From the NCBI GenBank assembly GCA_963609975.1, contig CAVDMD010000033.1, positions 1 through 19,459 of the forward strand: 19,459 nucleotides of DNA, read 5' to 3'. The position numbers and the translations under genes are program-made. This document shows positions 1 through 6,289 of the stretch, in pieces (positions within the stretch are counted from its first letter, which is position 1; each line of letters opens with the position of its first letter). A model generated the notes under the pieces. That model was not told the DNA's origin, searched no databases, and worked only from the letters and a program-made list of their open reading frames with translations. The stretch is from UMGS973 sp963609975. GTDB lineage: Bacteria; Bacillota; Clostridia; Peptostreptococcales; Anaerovoracaceae.

Positions 1-118
1 TTTTTTTATCCTTCAGGTTTATGATTTCAAATTCATCACTTCTGCCTTCTGTAAAGGCGCTGATTGCCGCCACTGTATTGCCCTGTCTGGGACTTCCGTT
101 AAGTATCAGTTTTTTCAT
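1..118 (-). CDS. NADPH-dependent FMN reductase / flavodoxin-fold oxidoreductase, N-terminus only
   Basis: This gene runs off the left edge; only the first 39 codons are visible. The protein starts MKKLILNGSPRQGNTVAA, and the GSPR-x-GNT turn after a short first beta strand is the FMN-phosphate-binding signature of NAD(P)H-dependent FMN reductase and flavodoxin-like proteins. Members reduce flavin or quinone-like substrates in the cytoplasm; this substrate cannot be told. The ATG at 116-118 is preceded by AAGGAG with a spacing of about eight bases, which supports the start. It lies 36 bases after the stop of the short-chain dehydrogenase gene on the same strand with no terminator between, so it is probably the last visible gene of the AbrB/ABC-transporter operon. 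The family call rests on the N-terminal motif alone. Confidence 0.75.
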   Translation of the reverse strand, partial: MKKLILNGSPRQGNTVAAISAFTEGRSDEFEIINLKDKK

Positions 119-154
119 GGTATTCTCTCCTTATCCATAGTAATTTATTAACCC

Positions 155-946
155 TCAGCCGTATATTCTGCCTACAATATATGACACAAGCCCTGCGGGC
201 AGGAGCTTGGCAAGACCGCAAAACAGTCTGTACCTGAAGCCTATCGTATACACAGGCCGTACCTTTCGGGCCTCTGCCACAGACGCTATAAAGCGGGCTG
301 CAGCCTCGGGCTTCATACCGTTTTGCTCATCGCGCTCCATTACCGCAACACTTTCTGAAATTCTGCCGCCGTATATTCTGTCACCCTCGCAGGATTTTTC
401 CCTTGCGGCGGTGAACCCTGTGCATATGTCACCCGGCTGCACTGCGCACACGCTTATGTTATATGGTCTGACCTCATTGATAAGCGCCATGGTATATGAG
501 TTTATCGCGGCCTTTGCAGCAGAATAATATGCCTGAAACGGTATCGCTATCGGCGCTGCCACCGAGCTTATATTGATGATCCTGCCGCCGCCGGCTCTGC
601 GCATAAACGGTATTACGGCTCTGTTCATGTTAACCGTTCCGAAAAAATTGACATCAAACTGTTTTTTTGCGTCTGCGGTTTCGGTAAATTCGACAGCTCC
701 GGATATCCCAAAGCCTGCATTGTTAATCAGCACATCTATTCTGCCGGCTCTGTCGATGATATACGAAATCACCTCGTCTATATGCTTCTCGTCTGTGACA
801 TCTGCCGATATGTGGTTTATTCCCTCTGCGCCCTGCCTGCGCCTGCTTATCTCAAACACCTCATAGCCTCTTGATTTCATCTCAAGAGCCGTGCAAAGCC
901 CTATACCCGATGTGCCTCCTGTAATTACACAAATTCTGTTTTCCAT
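155..946 (-). CDS. SDR family NAD(P)-dependent oxidoreductase
   Basis: This is a classical short-chain dehydrogenase/reductase of 263 residues, a normal length for the family. The Rossmann nucleotide-binding motif TGGTSGIG lies at residues 9-16, NNAG at 75-78, the catalytic Asn at 100, Ser at about 128 and the YxxxK pair at Tyr141/Lys145, so the active site is complete. Such enzymes interconvert hydroxyl and carbonyl groups with NAD(P)H; the substrate is not evident. A basic R-R-R stretch after the second beta strand (35-37) hints at NADPH preference, which is an inference. The start codon lies one base after the stop of the ABC permease gene and an AAAGGA precedes it, so translation is probably coupled. 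Its place in an exporter operon suggests it modifies or detoxifies the compound handled by the transporter. Confidence 0.93.
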   Translation of the reverse strand: MENRICVITGGTSGIGLCTALEMKSRGYEVFEISRRRQGAEGINHISADVTDEKHIDEVISYIIDRAGRIDVLINNAGFGISGAVEFTETADAKKQFDVNFFGTVNMNRAVIPFMRRAGGGRIINISSVAAPIAIPFQAYYSAAKAAINSYTMALINEVRPYNISVCAVQPGDICTGFTAAREKSCEGDRIYGGRISESVAVMERDEQNGMKPEAAARFIASVAEARKVRPVYTIGFRYRLFCGLAKLLPAGLVSYIVGRIYG

Positions 947-947
947 A

Positions 948-1697
948 TTATCTGTTATCCTTTGTCATCATTTTTTTGAAGGCGGCAGCCGCAAGTACGG
1001 ACACTATCACAGCATATGCAATATCTGTAGCAAGATACACCGCAAAGTCTTCGTATTCGCCTGCGAGAGCCATTCTGCCCATAGATGTAGCAGGGTACCA
1101 TGGCAGAAATCTGCATACGGTTTCAAGGTTTCCCATGGTTTCAAGCGGCATCCATGCGCCTCCAAGCACCGCGCTTACAGTTATAACGGCGCTTGATATT
1201 CCCGGCGCTGATTTGTCCGACAGAATGCTTCCAAACAGAATTCCCAGAGCTGTCATAACAGCTATAACCGGGAAATATGCTGCAGCGCCCGCCAGCACAC
1301 CGCCAAAGTCAGGACTCACGCCGTCAAATGCTGCCGCTATATATGAAACTGCGGCACATACGATTACCTGCATATATCCGAGAATAATTCCCGGAATCGC
1401 ATATCCCATAATATAGTCTGCGGTTTTCATTGGCGAGGAATAAAGTCTTGAAAGCAGTGATGTGGTTCTGTCTCTGCTTACGAGTATGGCCATATAAAGC
1501 ATTACAAATGCAAAAGCAAATACAGTTATTCCCGGCATTAGAACCTCCGTATCAAACCAGTAGGCCTCAGGTGTATAATGCCCTATAAGCCGGAACATTC
1601 CTATCATAGCCACCGGAAAAATCACGCAGAACACTATGCCCAGAGGATCCCTCAGTATCTCCCTGATGTTTCTTGATGCAAAATTCCATGCTTTCAC
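948..1697 (-). CDS. ABC-2 type transporter permease
   Basis: A hydrophobic protein of 249 residues with about six membrane segments. It opens with a cytoplasmic stretch (KAWNFASRNIREILRDPLG), the coupling-helix region typical of ABC-2 permeases, followed by the first membrane helix. The pattern matches the ABC2_membrane class of drug, lipid or natural-product exporters. Its start overlaps the stop of the ATPase gene by four bases (ATGA type), so the two are almost certainly translated together and form one transporter, probably as a dimer of each subunit. The sequence gives no direct sign of the substrate; companions in the operon are an AbrB regulator and two oxidoreductases. Confidence 0.88.
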   Translation of the reverse strand: MKAWNFASRNIREILRDPLGIVFCVIFPVAMIGMFRLIGHYTPEAYWFDTEVLMPGITVFAFAFVMLYMAILVSRDRTTSLLSRLYSSPMKTADYIMGYAIPGIILGYMQVIVCAAVSYIAAAFDGVSPDFGGVLAGAAAYFPVIAVMTALGILFGSILSDKSAPGISSAVITVSAVLGGAWMPLETMGNLETVCRFLPWYPATSMGRMALAGEYEDFAVYLATDIAYAVIVSVLAAAAFKKMMTKDNR

Positions 1698-2425
1698 TGC
1701 AGCTCACCTCCCGCAAGTCTGATGAACGCATCTTCGAAGCTGTCTGCCTGCGCCTGCCGCATAAGCTCTGACACGCTGCCTGAGGCGGCAATATGCCCCG
1801 ATCTCATAATGGCTATATTGTCTGCAAGAGCCTCCGCCTCCTCCATGTAGTGGGTTGTAAGTATTATGGTCTTATGACCTTTGAGGCTCTCTATTATTCT
1901 CCACAGTTCTCTCCTCGCTATAACGTCGAGGCCGAGGGTGGGCTCATCCAGAAACAGTATTTCGGGATCTGATATCAGCGCCATTGCAATGGAAAGTCTT
2001 CTCTGCCAGCCTCCCGACAGGGTTTTTGCCCGCCGGTTCACTATTTCCTCAAACCCGAACATAGAAATCATCTCGCAGGTCCTGCTGCTGTCTCTGATGC
2101 CATATGCCCCCGCTATAAATTCGAGGTTTTCTTTTACTGTCAGGTTGCCTGCAACCGCTGTTTCCTGCGGAGATACATTTACAATCTGCTTCACCTTATT
2201 CGGGCTGTTTACAACAGAATACCCGTTAAGCAGCGCATCGCCTGATGTTGGAACGCTCAGCGCCGTAAGCATTTTAATCGTCGTAGTCTTGCCGGCTCCG
2301 TTGATTCCGAGCAGCGCAAACAGCTCTCCCTGCCTTATCTCAAGCGAAATCCTGTCTACCGCCGCTCTGCTGCCAAACATCTTGGTCAGGCTGTTTATTA
2401 CTATACCCATAGCCTCACTCATCAT
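1694..2425 (-). CDS. ABC transporter ATP-binding protein
   Basis: The nucleotide-binding subunit of an ABC exporter, 243 residues. Walker A GINGAGKT is at 40-47, the Q-loop Gln near 87, the signature LSGGW at 136-140, Walker B ILFLDEP at 156-162 with the catalytic Glu at 161, and the switch His at 192, so it should be an active ATPase. It pairs with the permease downstream, with which it overlaps by four bases. The start is ambiguous: ATGs occur at residues 1, 2 and 6, and GAGAGGGG sits just before the first two. The gene overlaps the 3' end of the AbrB-like gene by 11 bases, pointing to a single transcript. The closest pattern is the single-domain ABC-2 exporter ATPase used for antibiotic or bacteriocin export and resistance; substrate unknown. 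Confidence 0.93.
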   Translation of the reverse strand: MMSEAMGIVINSLTKMFGSRAAVDRISLEIRQGELFALLGINGAGKTTTIKMLTALSVPTSGDALLNGYSVVNSPNKVKQIVNVSPQETAVAGNLTVKENLEFIAGAYGIRDSSRTCEMISMFGFEEIVNRRAKTLSGGWQRRLSIAMALISDPEILFLDEPTLGLDVIARRELWRIIESLKGHKTIILTTHYMEEAEALADNIAIMRSGHIAASGSVSELMRQAQADSFEDAFIRLAGGELQ

Positions 2426-2633
2426 CGTCCCCTCTCATTTTTCTGATGCTGTCAAAGATAAGATCTGCCACCGACAGCTCTGTTATTGCAATGCCCTTCT
2501 CTTTGTCTGCAAGCAAAAGCACAGAGTCGCCGGGCTTGAGATCGAACATATCTCTGACCGCTTTGGGAATAACTATCTGGCCTTTTTCGCCGATTTTAAC
2601 GGGCTGCATATATTTGCCCTCCGGAAATTTCAT
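2415..2633 (-). CDS. AbrB/SpoVT-type DNA-binding regulator
   Basis: A 72-residue protein with one swapped-hairpin AbrB/SpoVT domain at about residues 9-50, showing the family core VKIGEKGQIVIPKAVRD followed by F-D-L-K-P-G-D and a short acidic tail. Such proteins bind DNA as dimers or tetramers and often repress their own operon. The start chosen is the ATG at 2631-2633, because AGGAGG lies at 2638-2643; the open frame reaches back to 2696, but that part is the promoter and operator region. It is the first gene of the ABC-exporter operon and overlaps the ATPase gene by 11 bases. The perfect inverted repeat at 2646-2690 directly upstream is a plausible site for autoregulation, which is an inference. 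Confidence 0.88.
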   Translation of the reverse strand: MKFPEGKYMQPVKIGEKGQIVIPKAVRDMFDLKPGDSVLLLADKEKGIAITELSVADLIFDSIRKMRGDDDE

Positions 2634-2637
2634 AAGT

Positions 2638-2643
2638 CCTCCT
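2638..2643 (-). promoter_or_regulatory. Ribosome binding site deciding the AbrB-like start
   Basis: AGGAGG on the minus strand ends four bases before the ATG at 2631-2633. It rules out the longer in-frame start at 2696, which would place the promoter inside the coding region. Confidence 0.8.
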
Positions 2644-2645
2644 GT

Positions 2646-2690
2646 GGTACAAAAAGTATAACTTGTATAACTAATTATACTTTTTGTACC
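2646..2690 (-). promoter_or_regulatory. Perfect 15-bp inverted repeat, probable operator of the AbrB/ABC operon
   Basis: GGTACAAAAAGTATA at 2646-2660 is repeated exactly in inverted form at 2676-2690, with a 15-base centre. On the minus strand it covers the spacer, the -10 box and the likely transcription start of the AbrB-like gene. Inside it the half-site TTATAC/GTATAA occurs three times. Position and symmetry suggest a repressor site; a role as an RNA hairpin at the transcript start is less likely because half the repeat lies upstream of +1. Confidence 0.7.
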
Positions 2691-2703
2691 CTGCATTTGT
2701 CAA
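2674..2703 (-). promoter_or_regulatory. Vegetative promoter of the AbrB/ABC-transporter operon
   Basis: On the minus strand TTGACA (2698-2703) and TATAAT (2674-2679) are both perfect consensus, separated by 18 bases. Transcription should start near 2667, about 35 bases before the AbrB-like start codon. The -10 box lies inside the perfect inverted repeat, so a protein bound there would block the promoter. Confidence 0.82.
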
Positions 2704-2726
2704 GCCAAAAAGAAACAGGGCTATGC

Positions 2727-2749
2727 TTTGTGAATATCGCTTTCACAAA
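2727..2749. repeat. 8-bp inverted repeat upstream of the AbrB operon promoter
   Basis: TTTGTGAA at 2727-2734 and TTCACAAA at 2742-2749 form a perfect dyad with a seven-base centre. It lies about 60-80 bases upstream of the AbrB-like transcription start and partly overlaps the tail of the MATE terminator. It could be a distal protein-binding site or a secondary terminator stem; nothing decides between them. Confidence 0.4.
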
Positions 2750-2782
2750 AAAGACTCCGCTGTAAATTCAAACGAAGTCTTT
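2747..2782 (-). terminator. Intrinsic terminator of the nitroreductase-MATE operon
   Basis: Read on the minus strand, AAAGACTTCG and CGGAGTCTTT (arms at 2773-2782 and 2750-2759) form a ten-pair stem with one wobble and a 13-base loop, followed by a run of U. It begins a few bases after the MATE stop codon. Confidence 0.8.
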
Positions 2783-2790
2783 AGCTGCCA

Positions 2791-4116
2791 TTACTTTCTT
2801 TTTTTCATAAGCATCACTGCACCGGCACACACGATAATCTCTGTAACAGGAAACGCAATCCATATTCCCGCAATCTGCATGACATGGTTCAAAAGCCACA
2901 TCAGCGGCACCAGCAGAACACCCTGACGCAAAAGCTGAATTACCATACTCGGCACAACTTTGTCCGTTGCCTGCTCATAGGTTGCAATCATTGTTGAAAT
3001 TCCGCCGAACACGAAGCTTACCGACATAATACGCATTGCCGGTATTCCAAATGCCCGCATTTCCTCCGATGCAGAGAACAGAGTCAGTATTCCGTCAGGA
3101 AAACACAGCACCAGAAACGTGCCTGCAAGCATCATAATTACCGCAATCAGTGTTCCTGTCCTGAAGGTCTGCTTCAGCCTGTCTTCTTTTTGGGCTCTGC
3201 AGTTGAATCTCATAATAGGCAGACATCCCTGTATAAGGCCGTTTACCGTCATTACAATCAGCTGCTGCACCTTGAAATACGCTCCGAAAAAAGCCACCGC
3301 CGTATCGGAATACTGCACCAGAAACATATTTGCAAAATTCACCATAAAAGATCCCAGCGCATTCATTATAAATGAGGGGAGGCCGTAGGAAAACATCATT
3401 ACCATCATTTTGGGTTCAAAACGGTACCCTCTCAGCACCGGCCTTACTTTTTGCTTTGTGAAAAACAGCTGAATCAGTGCAATCACCATTGACAGCGTAT
3501 ATCCCAGAACCGTAGCAAGCGCAGCGCCTGCAATTCCCATTTCAGGGAAAGGCCCGATTCCGAAAATAAGGAGCGGGTCAAAAACAAAGTTAAAGACCAC
3601 GCCTGCAATCTGAAACCACATCGGTGTAATCATATTGCCTGTTGCCTGCAGCATTTTTTGAATCGCAATATGCACCATGTTGGGAATCTGCATATATGCG
3701 CAGATTTTCATATATGTCATACCGTATTCAAAAATCTCGCTGTTTTGAGTAAATGCGGCATAATACGGTTTCATGGCAAAAAGAGCCGCCATATTTATTA
3801 TCGCACCGACAATCACAGATATCAGAAGTCCCAGCGTTGCCGCCGAGTCTGCTTTTGTCTGCCTGTTTTGCCCTAAATATCCCGCAATAAGGACATTTAC
3901 TCCGACACCTATCCAGACCGAAAGCGCATTCATCAGCGTGGTTATCGGAAATGACAGTGAAACCGCAGCCAGTGCCTGCTCATTGATTCTGGCAACAAAC
4001 ATACTGTCCACAAGGTTGTATGAATACTGCATGAACATGGATATAATCGGCGGGGCAGACATCTGCATTATCAGTCTGCCTACCGGTTTATATGCCATTT
4101 TGTTTTCTGTTTCCAT
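2791..4116 (-). CDS. MATE family multidrug efflux transporter
   Basis: A membrane protein of 441 residues, the usual MATE length, with about twelve hydrophobic segments arranged as two similar halves. The N-terminal stretch (GRLIMQMSAPPIISMFMQ, then the YNLVDSMFVA region) is characteristic of the first MATE repeat. The family exports cationic drugs, dyes or metabolites in exchange for Na+ or H+. The start codon overlaps the stop of the nitroreductase gene (TAATG), and GAGGGTGAT precedes it, so translation is coupled. A terminator follows directly. Pairing with a nitroreductase behind a leader that looks like an attenuator suggests a drug- or toxin-induced defence unit; the inducing compound is not known. 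Confidence 0.93.
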   Translation of the reverse strand: METENKMAYKPVGRLIMQMSAPPIISMFMQYSYNLVDSMFVARINEQALAAVSLSFPITTLMNALSVWIGVGVNVLIAGYLGQNRQTKADSAATLGLLISVIVGAIINMAALFAMKPYYAAFTQNSEIFEYGMTYMKICAYMQIPNMVHIAIQKMLQATGNMITPMWFQIAGVVFNFVFDPLLIFGIGPFPEMGIAGAALATVLGYTLSMVIALIQLFFTKQKVRPVLRGYRFEPKMMVMMFSYGLPSFIMNALGSFMVNFANMFLVQYSDTAVAFFGAYFKVQQLIVMTVNGLIQGCLPIMRFNCRAQKEDRLKQTFRTGTLIAVIMMLAGTFLVLCFPDGILTLFSASEEMRAFGIPAMRIMSVSFVFGGISTMIATYEQATDKVVPSMVIQLLRQGVLLVPLMWLLNHVMQIAGIWIAFPVTEIIVCAGAVMLMKKRK

Positions 4117-4640
4117 TATATCACCCTCGTAATATAGTTATCCTTTCTTGCGGCGGCTTCACCTGCAGGCTCTGCCGGATATCCAAGTGCAATGCTGCCT
4201 ACGCCCCGCAGAGTTTCGGGAAGGTTCCATCTGCGGAGAAGCTCTTTGCCTTCTTTGCTGTCAAAAATCTCACGTTCCCTGTGCACCCACACCGAGCCAA
4301 GTCCCAATGAGGCGGCTGCAATCATCATGTTCTCAAGCACACAGCTTCCGTCCTCAACAAATGTGTCGATACTGCCTTCTGCAAGCACAAGAATAACAGC
4401 AGGTGCTCCGTAATATGGATCGGCATTGCTTCCCATTACCGCGGCATTAAGCTTTGCAATTTTTTCGCGATATTCCGGTGATGTAACCGCAATAATCACA
4501 GGTGACTGTCTCCCGCCTCCGGTCGGCGCATATGTCCCTGCTTCAAGCACTTCATCAAGCAGTTCCTCCGGTACTGCATCAGGCCTGTATGCCCGAATGC
4601 TTCTGCGTGTTTTAATTGTTGTCAATACTTCGTTTGTCAT
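4116..4640 (-). CDS. Nitroreductase family protein
   Basis: A short FMN-dependent nitroreductase-fold protein of 174 residues. The N-terminal TIKTRRSIRAYRPDAVP matches the family's FMN-phosphate-binding segment (R-R-S-I-R-x-Y), followed by a YAPTGGGRQSP region and a C-terminal GSIALGYPAE stretch, both typical. Members reduce nitroaromatics, quinones or flavins with NAD(P)H. The start at 4638-4640 is chosen because AGGAGG lies at 4648-4653 with a seven-base spacing; the open frame begins seven codons earlier at 4661, inside the terminator's U-run. It is the first gene of an operon with the MATE exporter. Upstream lie a consensus promoter and a leader with a terminator and a small overlapping open frame. 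Confidence 0.9.
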   Translation of the reverse strand: MTNEVLTTIKTRRSIRAYRPDAVPEELLDEVLEAGTYAPTGGGRQSPVIIAVTSPEYREKIAKLNAAVMGSNADPYYGAPAVILVLAEGSIDTFVEDGSCVLENMMIAAASLGLGSVWVHREREIFDSKEGKELLRRWNLPETLRGVGSIALGYPAEPAGEAAARKDNYITRVI

Positions 4641-4728
4641 ATCTGTCCCTCCTAAAAACAAAAAAATCGCCGCACACCCTATACCGGTGCATGGCGAAAA
4701 ATGAAGTCAGTTCTTCAGAAAAATCCAT
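4612..4728 (-). CDS. Candidate leader peptide overlapping terminator and nitroreductase start
   Basis: A 38-codon frame (ATG at 4726-4728) starts in the 5' leader, runs straight through the leader terminator stem and U-run, and stops inside the nitroreductase gene in a different frame. The middle reads MHRYRVCGDFFVF, where CGDFF is encoded by the stem and U-run. A translating ribosome on this frame would disrupt the terminator, as in ribosome-mediated attenuators of resistance genes. Against it, no good Shine-Dalgarno sequence precedes either ATG, so expression is uncertain. Confidence 0.35.
   Translation of the reverse strand: MDFSEELTSFFAMHRYRVCGDFFVFRRDRYDKRSIDNN
4660..4697 (-). terminator. 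Leader terminator (attenuator) before the nitroreductase gene
   Basis: On the minus strand TCGCC-A-TGCACC pairs with GGTGTG-C-GGCGA (one mismatch, two wobbles) and is followed by seven U. It lies between the promoter at 4746-4774 and the nitroreductase ribosome binding site, so it would stop transcription before the coding region unless relieved. A small hairpin just upstream (TGAAG/CTTCA, 4702-4706 and 4713-4717) completes the leader. Confidence 0.65.
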
Positions 4729-4745
4729 ACTGCTTTTGGAATTTA

Positions 4746-4774
4746 ATTATATAACGCGGTACACACAAAGTCAA
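4746..4774 (-). promoter_or_regulatory. Promoter of the nitroreductase-MATE operon
   Basis: Minus strand TTGACT (4769-4774), a 17-base spacer and TATAAT (4746-4751). The start would be near 4739, giving a leader of about 100 bases before the nitroreductase ATG. Confidence 0.8.
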
Positions 4775-4834
4775 GCTGACCCTGATGCAAAAATTCAAAA
4801 ATCGACTTTTAGAGGAACAGGTTTTTTTCAGTTT

Positions 4835-5656
4835 TCAGCTCTGATTCCCAAGCTCATCAAGAGTCTTGAAGCTGTAGCCAAGCTTTTCCCACTGTGTCAG
4901 CAGTTCATCGAGTATATCACTGTTGGTTTTGGAGGTCGAGTGAAGCAGCACGACGGCTCCGTTGTGAAGTCTTTTTGTCAGTTTTTCGTCTGCCGTCTGT
5001 TTTGTCGGCTGATCGTTTTCGTACCAGTCAACATACGCAAGACTCCAGAATACCGTGGTATATCCCAGCTCCTTTGCCATTGCAAGATTACTTTCGCTGT
5101 ATCTGCCCTGAGGCGGTCTGTAGAATTTACTCATATCGCTTCCCACAGCCTCTTTGTATGCTGTTTCAAGCCTGCCAAGCTCTGCTTCAAAGGCTTCTTT
5201 GTCCGATATGGCCGACATATCAGGATGGGTAAATGTATGATTTCCCACTATATGCCCTTCCTCAGCCATTCTCTTTATCAGCTCCGGTTTGTCTTTAATG
5301 AGGTTGCCCACCACAAAAAAAGCCGCCTTTATGTTATGTTTTTTGAGCACATCCAGTATATGCCCGGTATAGCCGTTGTCATACCCTGCATCAAATGTCA
5401 GATATATTGATTTTTCTTCGGGATTGCCCACATAATATGCGTTGTATTTTTTGAGATAATCAGCGCTTGCATTGCCTGCAGGCAGCCCGCCCTCACTCTG
5501 AAAGCTGAGTCCCCAGCTGCCCTCTGCGGAGGTCGCCTCAGTATTCTGTTTTTCCATCGCGCCCTTTATATATATGCTACCGTAGCCGAGAATACACAGG
5601 GTCAGTACTGCGGCAAGTATTTTTCTCATGGCTTTTTTGCCGATAAATACAGACAT
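4835..5656 (-). CDS. pdaA: PdaA-like polysaccharide deacetylase (muramic delta-lactam pathway)
   Basis: A 273-residue protein with one N-terminal membrane anchor or signal segment (about 10-30) and a NodB deacetylase domain from about 83 to the end. Motif 1 reads TFDAGYDNG (metal Asp near 89), motif 2 GNHTFTHP (His140, His144), motif 3 YRPPQGRYSE (180 onward), motif 4 VFWSLAYVDW and motif 5 LLHSTSKTN (His239). The GYDNGYT form of motif 1 and the K-Y-N-A-Y-Y-V-G lead-in are those of PdaA, which removes the acetyl group from N-acetylmuramate on the way to muramic delta-lactam in the spore cortex. It therefore acts outside the membrane and points to a spore former. The start at 5656 has a GGGTGGTGAT ribosome binding site that lies inside a hairpin (5662-5694). 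No clear terminator follows. Confidence 0.88.
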   Translation of the reverse strand: MSVFIGKKAMRKILAAVLTLCILGYGSIYIKGAMEKQNTEATSAEGSWGLSFQSEGGLPAGNASADYLKKYNAYYVGNPEEKSIYLTFDAGYDNGYTGHILDVLKKHNIKAAFFVVGNLIKDKPELIKRMAEEGHIVGNHTFTHPDMSAISDKEAFEAELGRLETAYKEAVGSDMSKFYRPPQGRYSESNLAMAKELGYTTVFWSLAYVDWYENDQPTKQTADEKLTKRLHNGAVVLLHSTSKTNSDILDELLTQWEKLGYSFKTLDELGNQS

Positions 5657-5661
5657 TAAAA

Positions 5662-5694
5662 ATCACCACCCGTATATGTATACTTGGCGGTGAT
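5662..5694 (-). promoter_or_regulatory. Hairpin covering the pdaA ribosome binding site
   Basis: On the minus strand ATCACCGCC (5686-5694) can pair with GGTGGTGAT (5662-5670), one mismatch, around a 15-base centre that itself contains the palindrome GTATA/TATAC. The right arm is the pdaA Shine-Dalgarno region and is followed by TTTTTA and then the ATG. It could hide the binding site, act as the terminator of the transporter gene once upstream, or both. Confidence 0.55.
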
Positions 5695-5699
5695 ATGAT

Positions 5700-5886
5700 T
5701 TATTCTTTTTTTTGCTGCGGCTTGCCGAATGCCGCACCGCCGATTATGAGGACTGCGCCTGCAATCTGCACAGGGCTCATTCTCTCTCCGAGAAAAGCGG
5801 CTGCAATCAGAAGTGATGAAACCGGGTCTATATAGCTGCACATGGCAACCCTCTGTCCCGGCAGTATCTGCATTGACGAAAAATAA
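5700..5886 (-). pseudogene. EamA/DMT-family transporter, C-terminal remnant
   Basis: About 60 codons survive of what is normally a gene of roughly 290 codons. They encode the last part of the second EamA repeat, ending with IDPVSSLLIAAAFLGERMSP and a final hydrophobic helix with a lysine-rich tail. The homology-like part begins near residue Y4 of the open stretch (about position 5885); immediately beyond it the frame closes with a stop, no ribosome binding site precedes the nearest ATG, and plus-strand coding-like sequence begins. This is therefore read as a 5'-truncated relic of a drug/metabolite transporter gene, cut by a deletion. The family call is good; lack of function is an inference. 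Confidence 0.7.
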
Positions 5887-6058
5887 AGGTGCATACTATG
5901 ATGTCACAGAAAGGTTTGAAACTCCGACAGAAATGGTTCATAACTATATTTCCTCAATAAACGAAAATGACCTGTACAATGCATTATCATCGAGGAAATT
6001 ATTAAAAAAATTCATAGCATTTTTCCTTATGTTTTTTTCTGACACAAAGTCCCGATAA
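5887..6058 (+). pseudogene. Truncated plus-strand coding fragment, unrecognised
   Basis: From the point where the transporter relic breaks off, the plus strand encodes GAYYDVTERFETPTEMVHNY, followed by a stretch containing SSINENDLYNALSS. This looks like real protein and resembles the conserved start of NTF2-like stress or lipoprotein domains (TPTEMVHNYISSINENDLY pattern). After the S-S-R-K the translation becomes low-complexity (K, F, L) and stops at 6058, suggesting a frameshift or truncation. There is no start codon with a ribosome binding site of its own. The family suggestion is weak. Confidence 0.4.
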
Positions 6059-6079
6059 TTAACAAATCATCGGGACTTT
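6046..6079. terminator. 11-bp perfect inverted repeat, possible two-way terminator
   Basis: AAAGTCCCGAT (6046-6056) and ATCGGGACTTT (6069-6079) form a perfect stem with a 12-base loop between two coding relics that face each other. The U-runs on either side are short, so it is a modest terminator; it probably served the minus-strand relic ending at 6088. Confidence 0.55.
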
Positions 6080-6087
6080 ATATATTA

Positions 6088-6282
6088 TCACTTGTCCGGC
6101 TTATCAATTTCATCCATTATTTCATCAGTCATTACAAATGCCCTCGGCTCATAATCATCTAATGAAACATTGCTGTCAGTAATGCCTCTGACAGCCGTAT
6201 CAAAGTAATCTCCCGGTACGGTAAAGTTCACTATTTTGTCTGATGCATTTTCACAGACAAAATTTTCATAAAACTTTTTTCT
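6088..6282 (-). pseudogene. C-terminal remnant of an unrecognised protein
   Basis: A minus-strand frame of 64 codons ends in a TGA at 6088-6090 and includes a stretch reading NFTVPGDYFDTAVRGIT and an acidic end MTDEIMDEIDKPDK. Residue use looks like a genuine protein, but the frame closes with a stop at 6283-6285 and contains no start with a ribosome binding site, so it is probably the 3' end of a gene whose 5' part was lost next to the acyl-CoA synthetase gene. The family is not recognised. Confidence 0.45.
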
Positions 6283-6289
6283 TCATAAA

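Larger units (their letters stand above)
5887..6289. other. Gene-poor scar between pdaA/EamA relic and the acyl-CoA synthetase
   Basis: About 400 bases hold no intact gene: a plus-strand fragment, an 11-bp dyad and a minus-strand C-terminal fragment. No insertion sequence ends or target-site duplications could be seen by eye. It looks like the leftover of one or more deletions. Confidence 0.6.

Noticed and set aside
2634..2696. Longer N-terminus for the AbrB-like protein starting at 2696
   Set aside because: It would cover the promoter and the inverted repeat, and AGGAGG supports the later ATG.
1881..2765. A 294-codon plus-strand open frame
   Set aside because: It runs opposite the ABC ATPase and AbrB-like genes, whose motifs are intact; serine- and isoleucine-rich shadow sequence.
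4616..5410. A 264-codon plus-strand open frame across pdaA and the nitroreductase leader
   Set aside because: It lies opposite pdaA, which has complete deacetylase motifs; its translation looks like an antisense shadow (many Cys, Phe, His) and it has no ribosome binding site.
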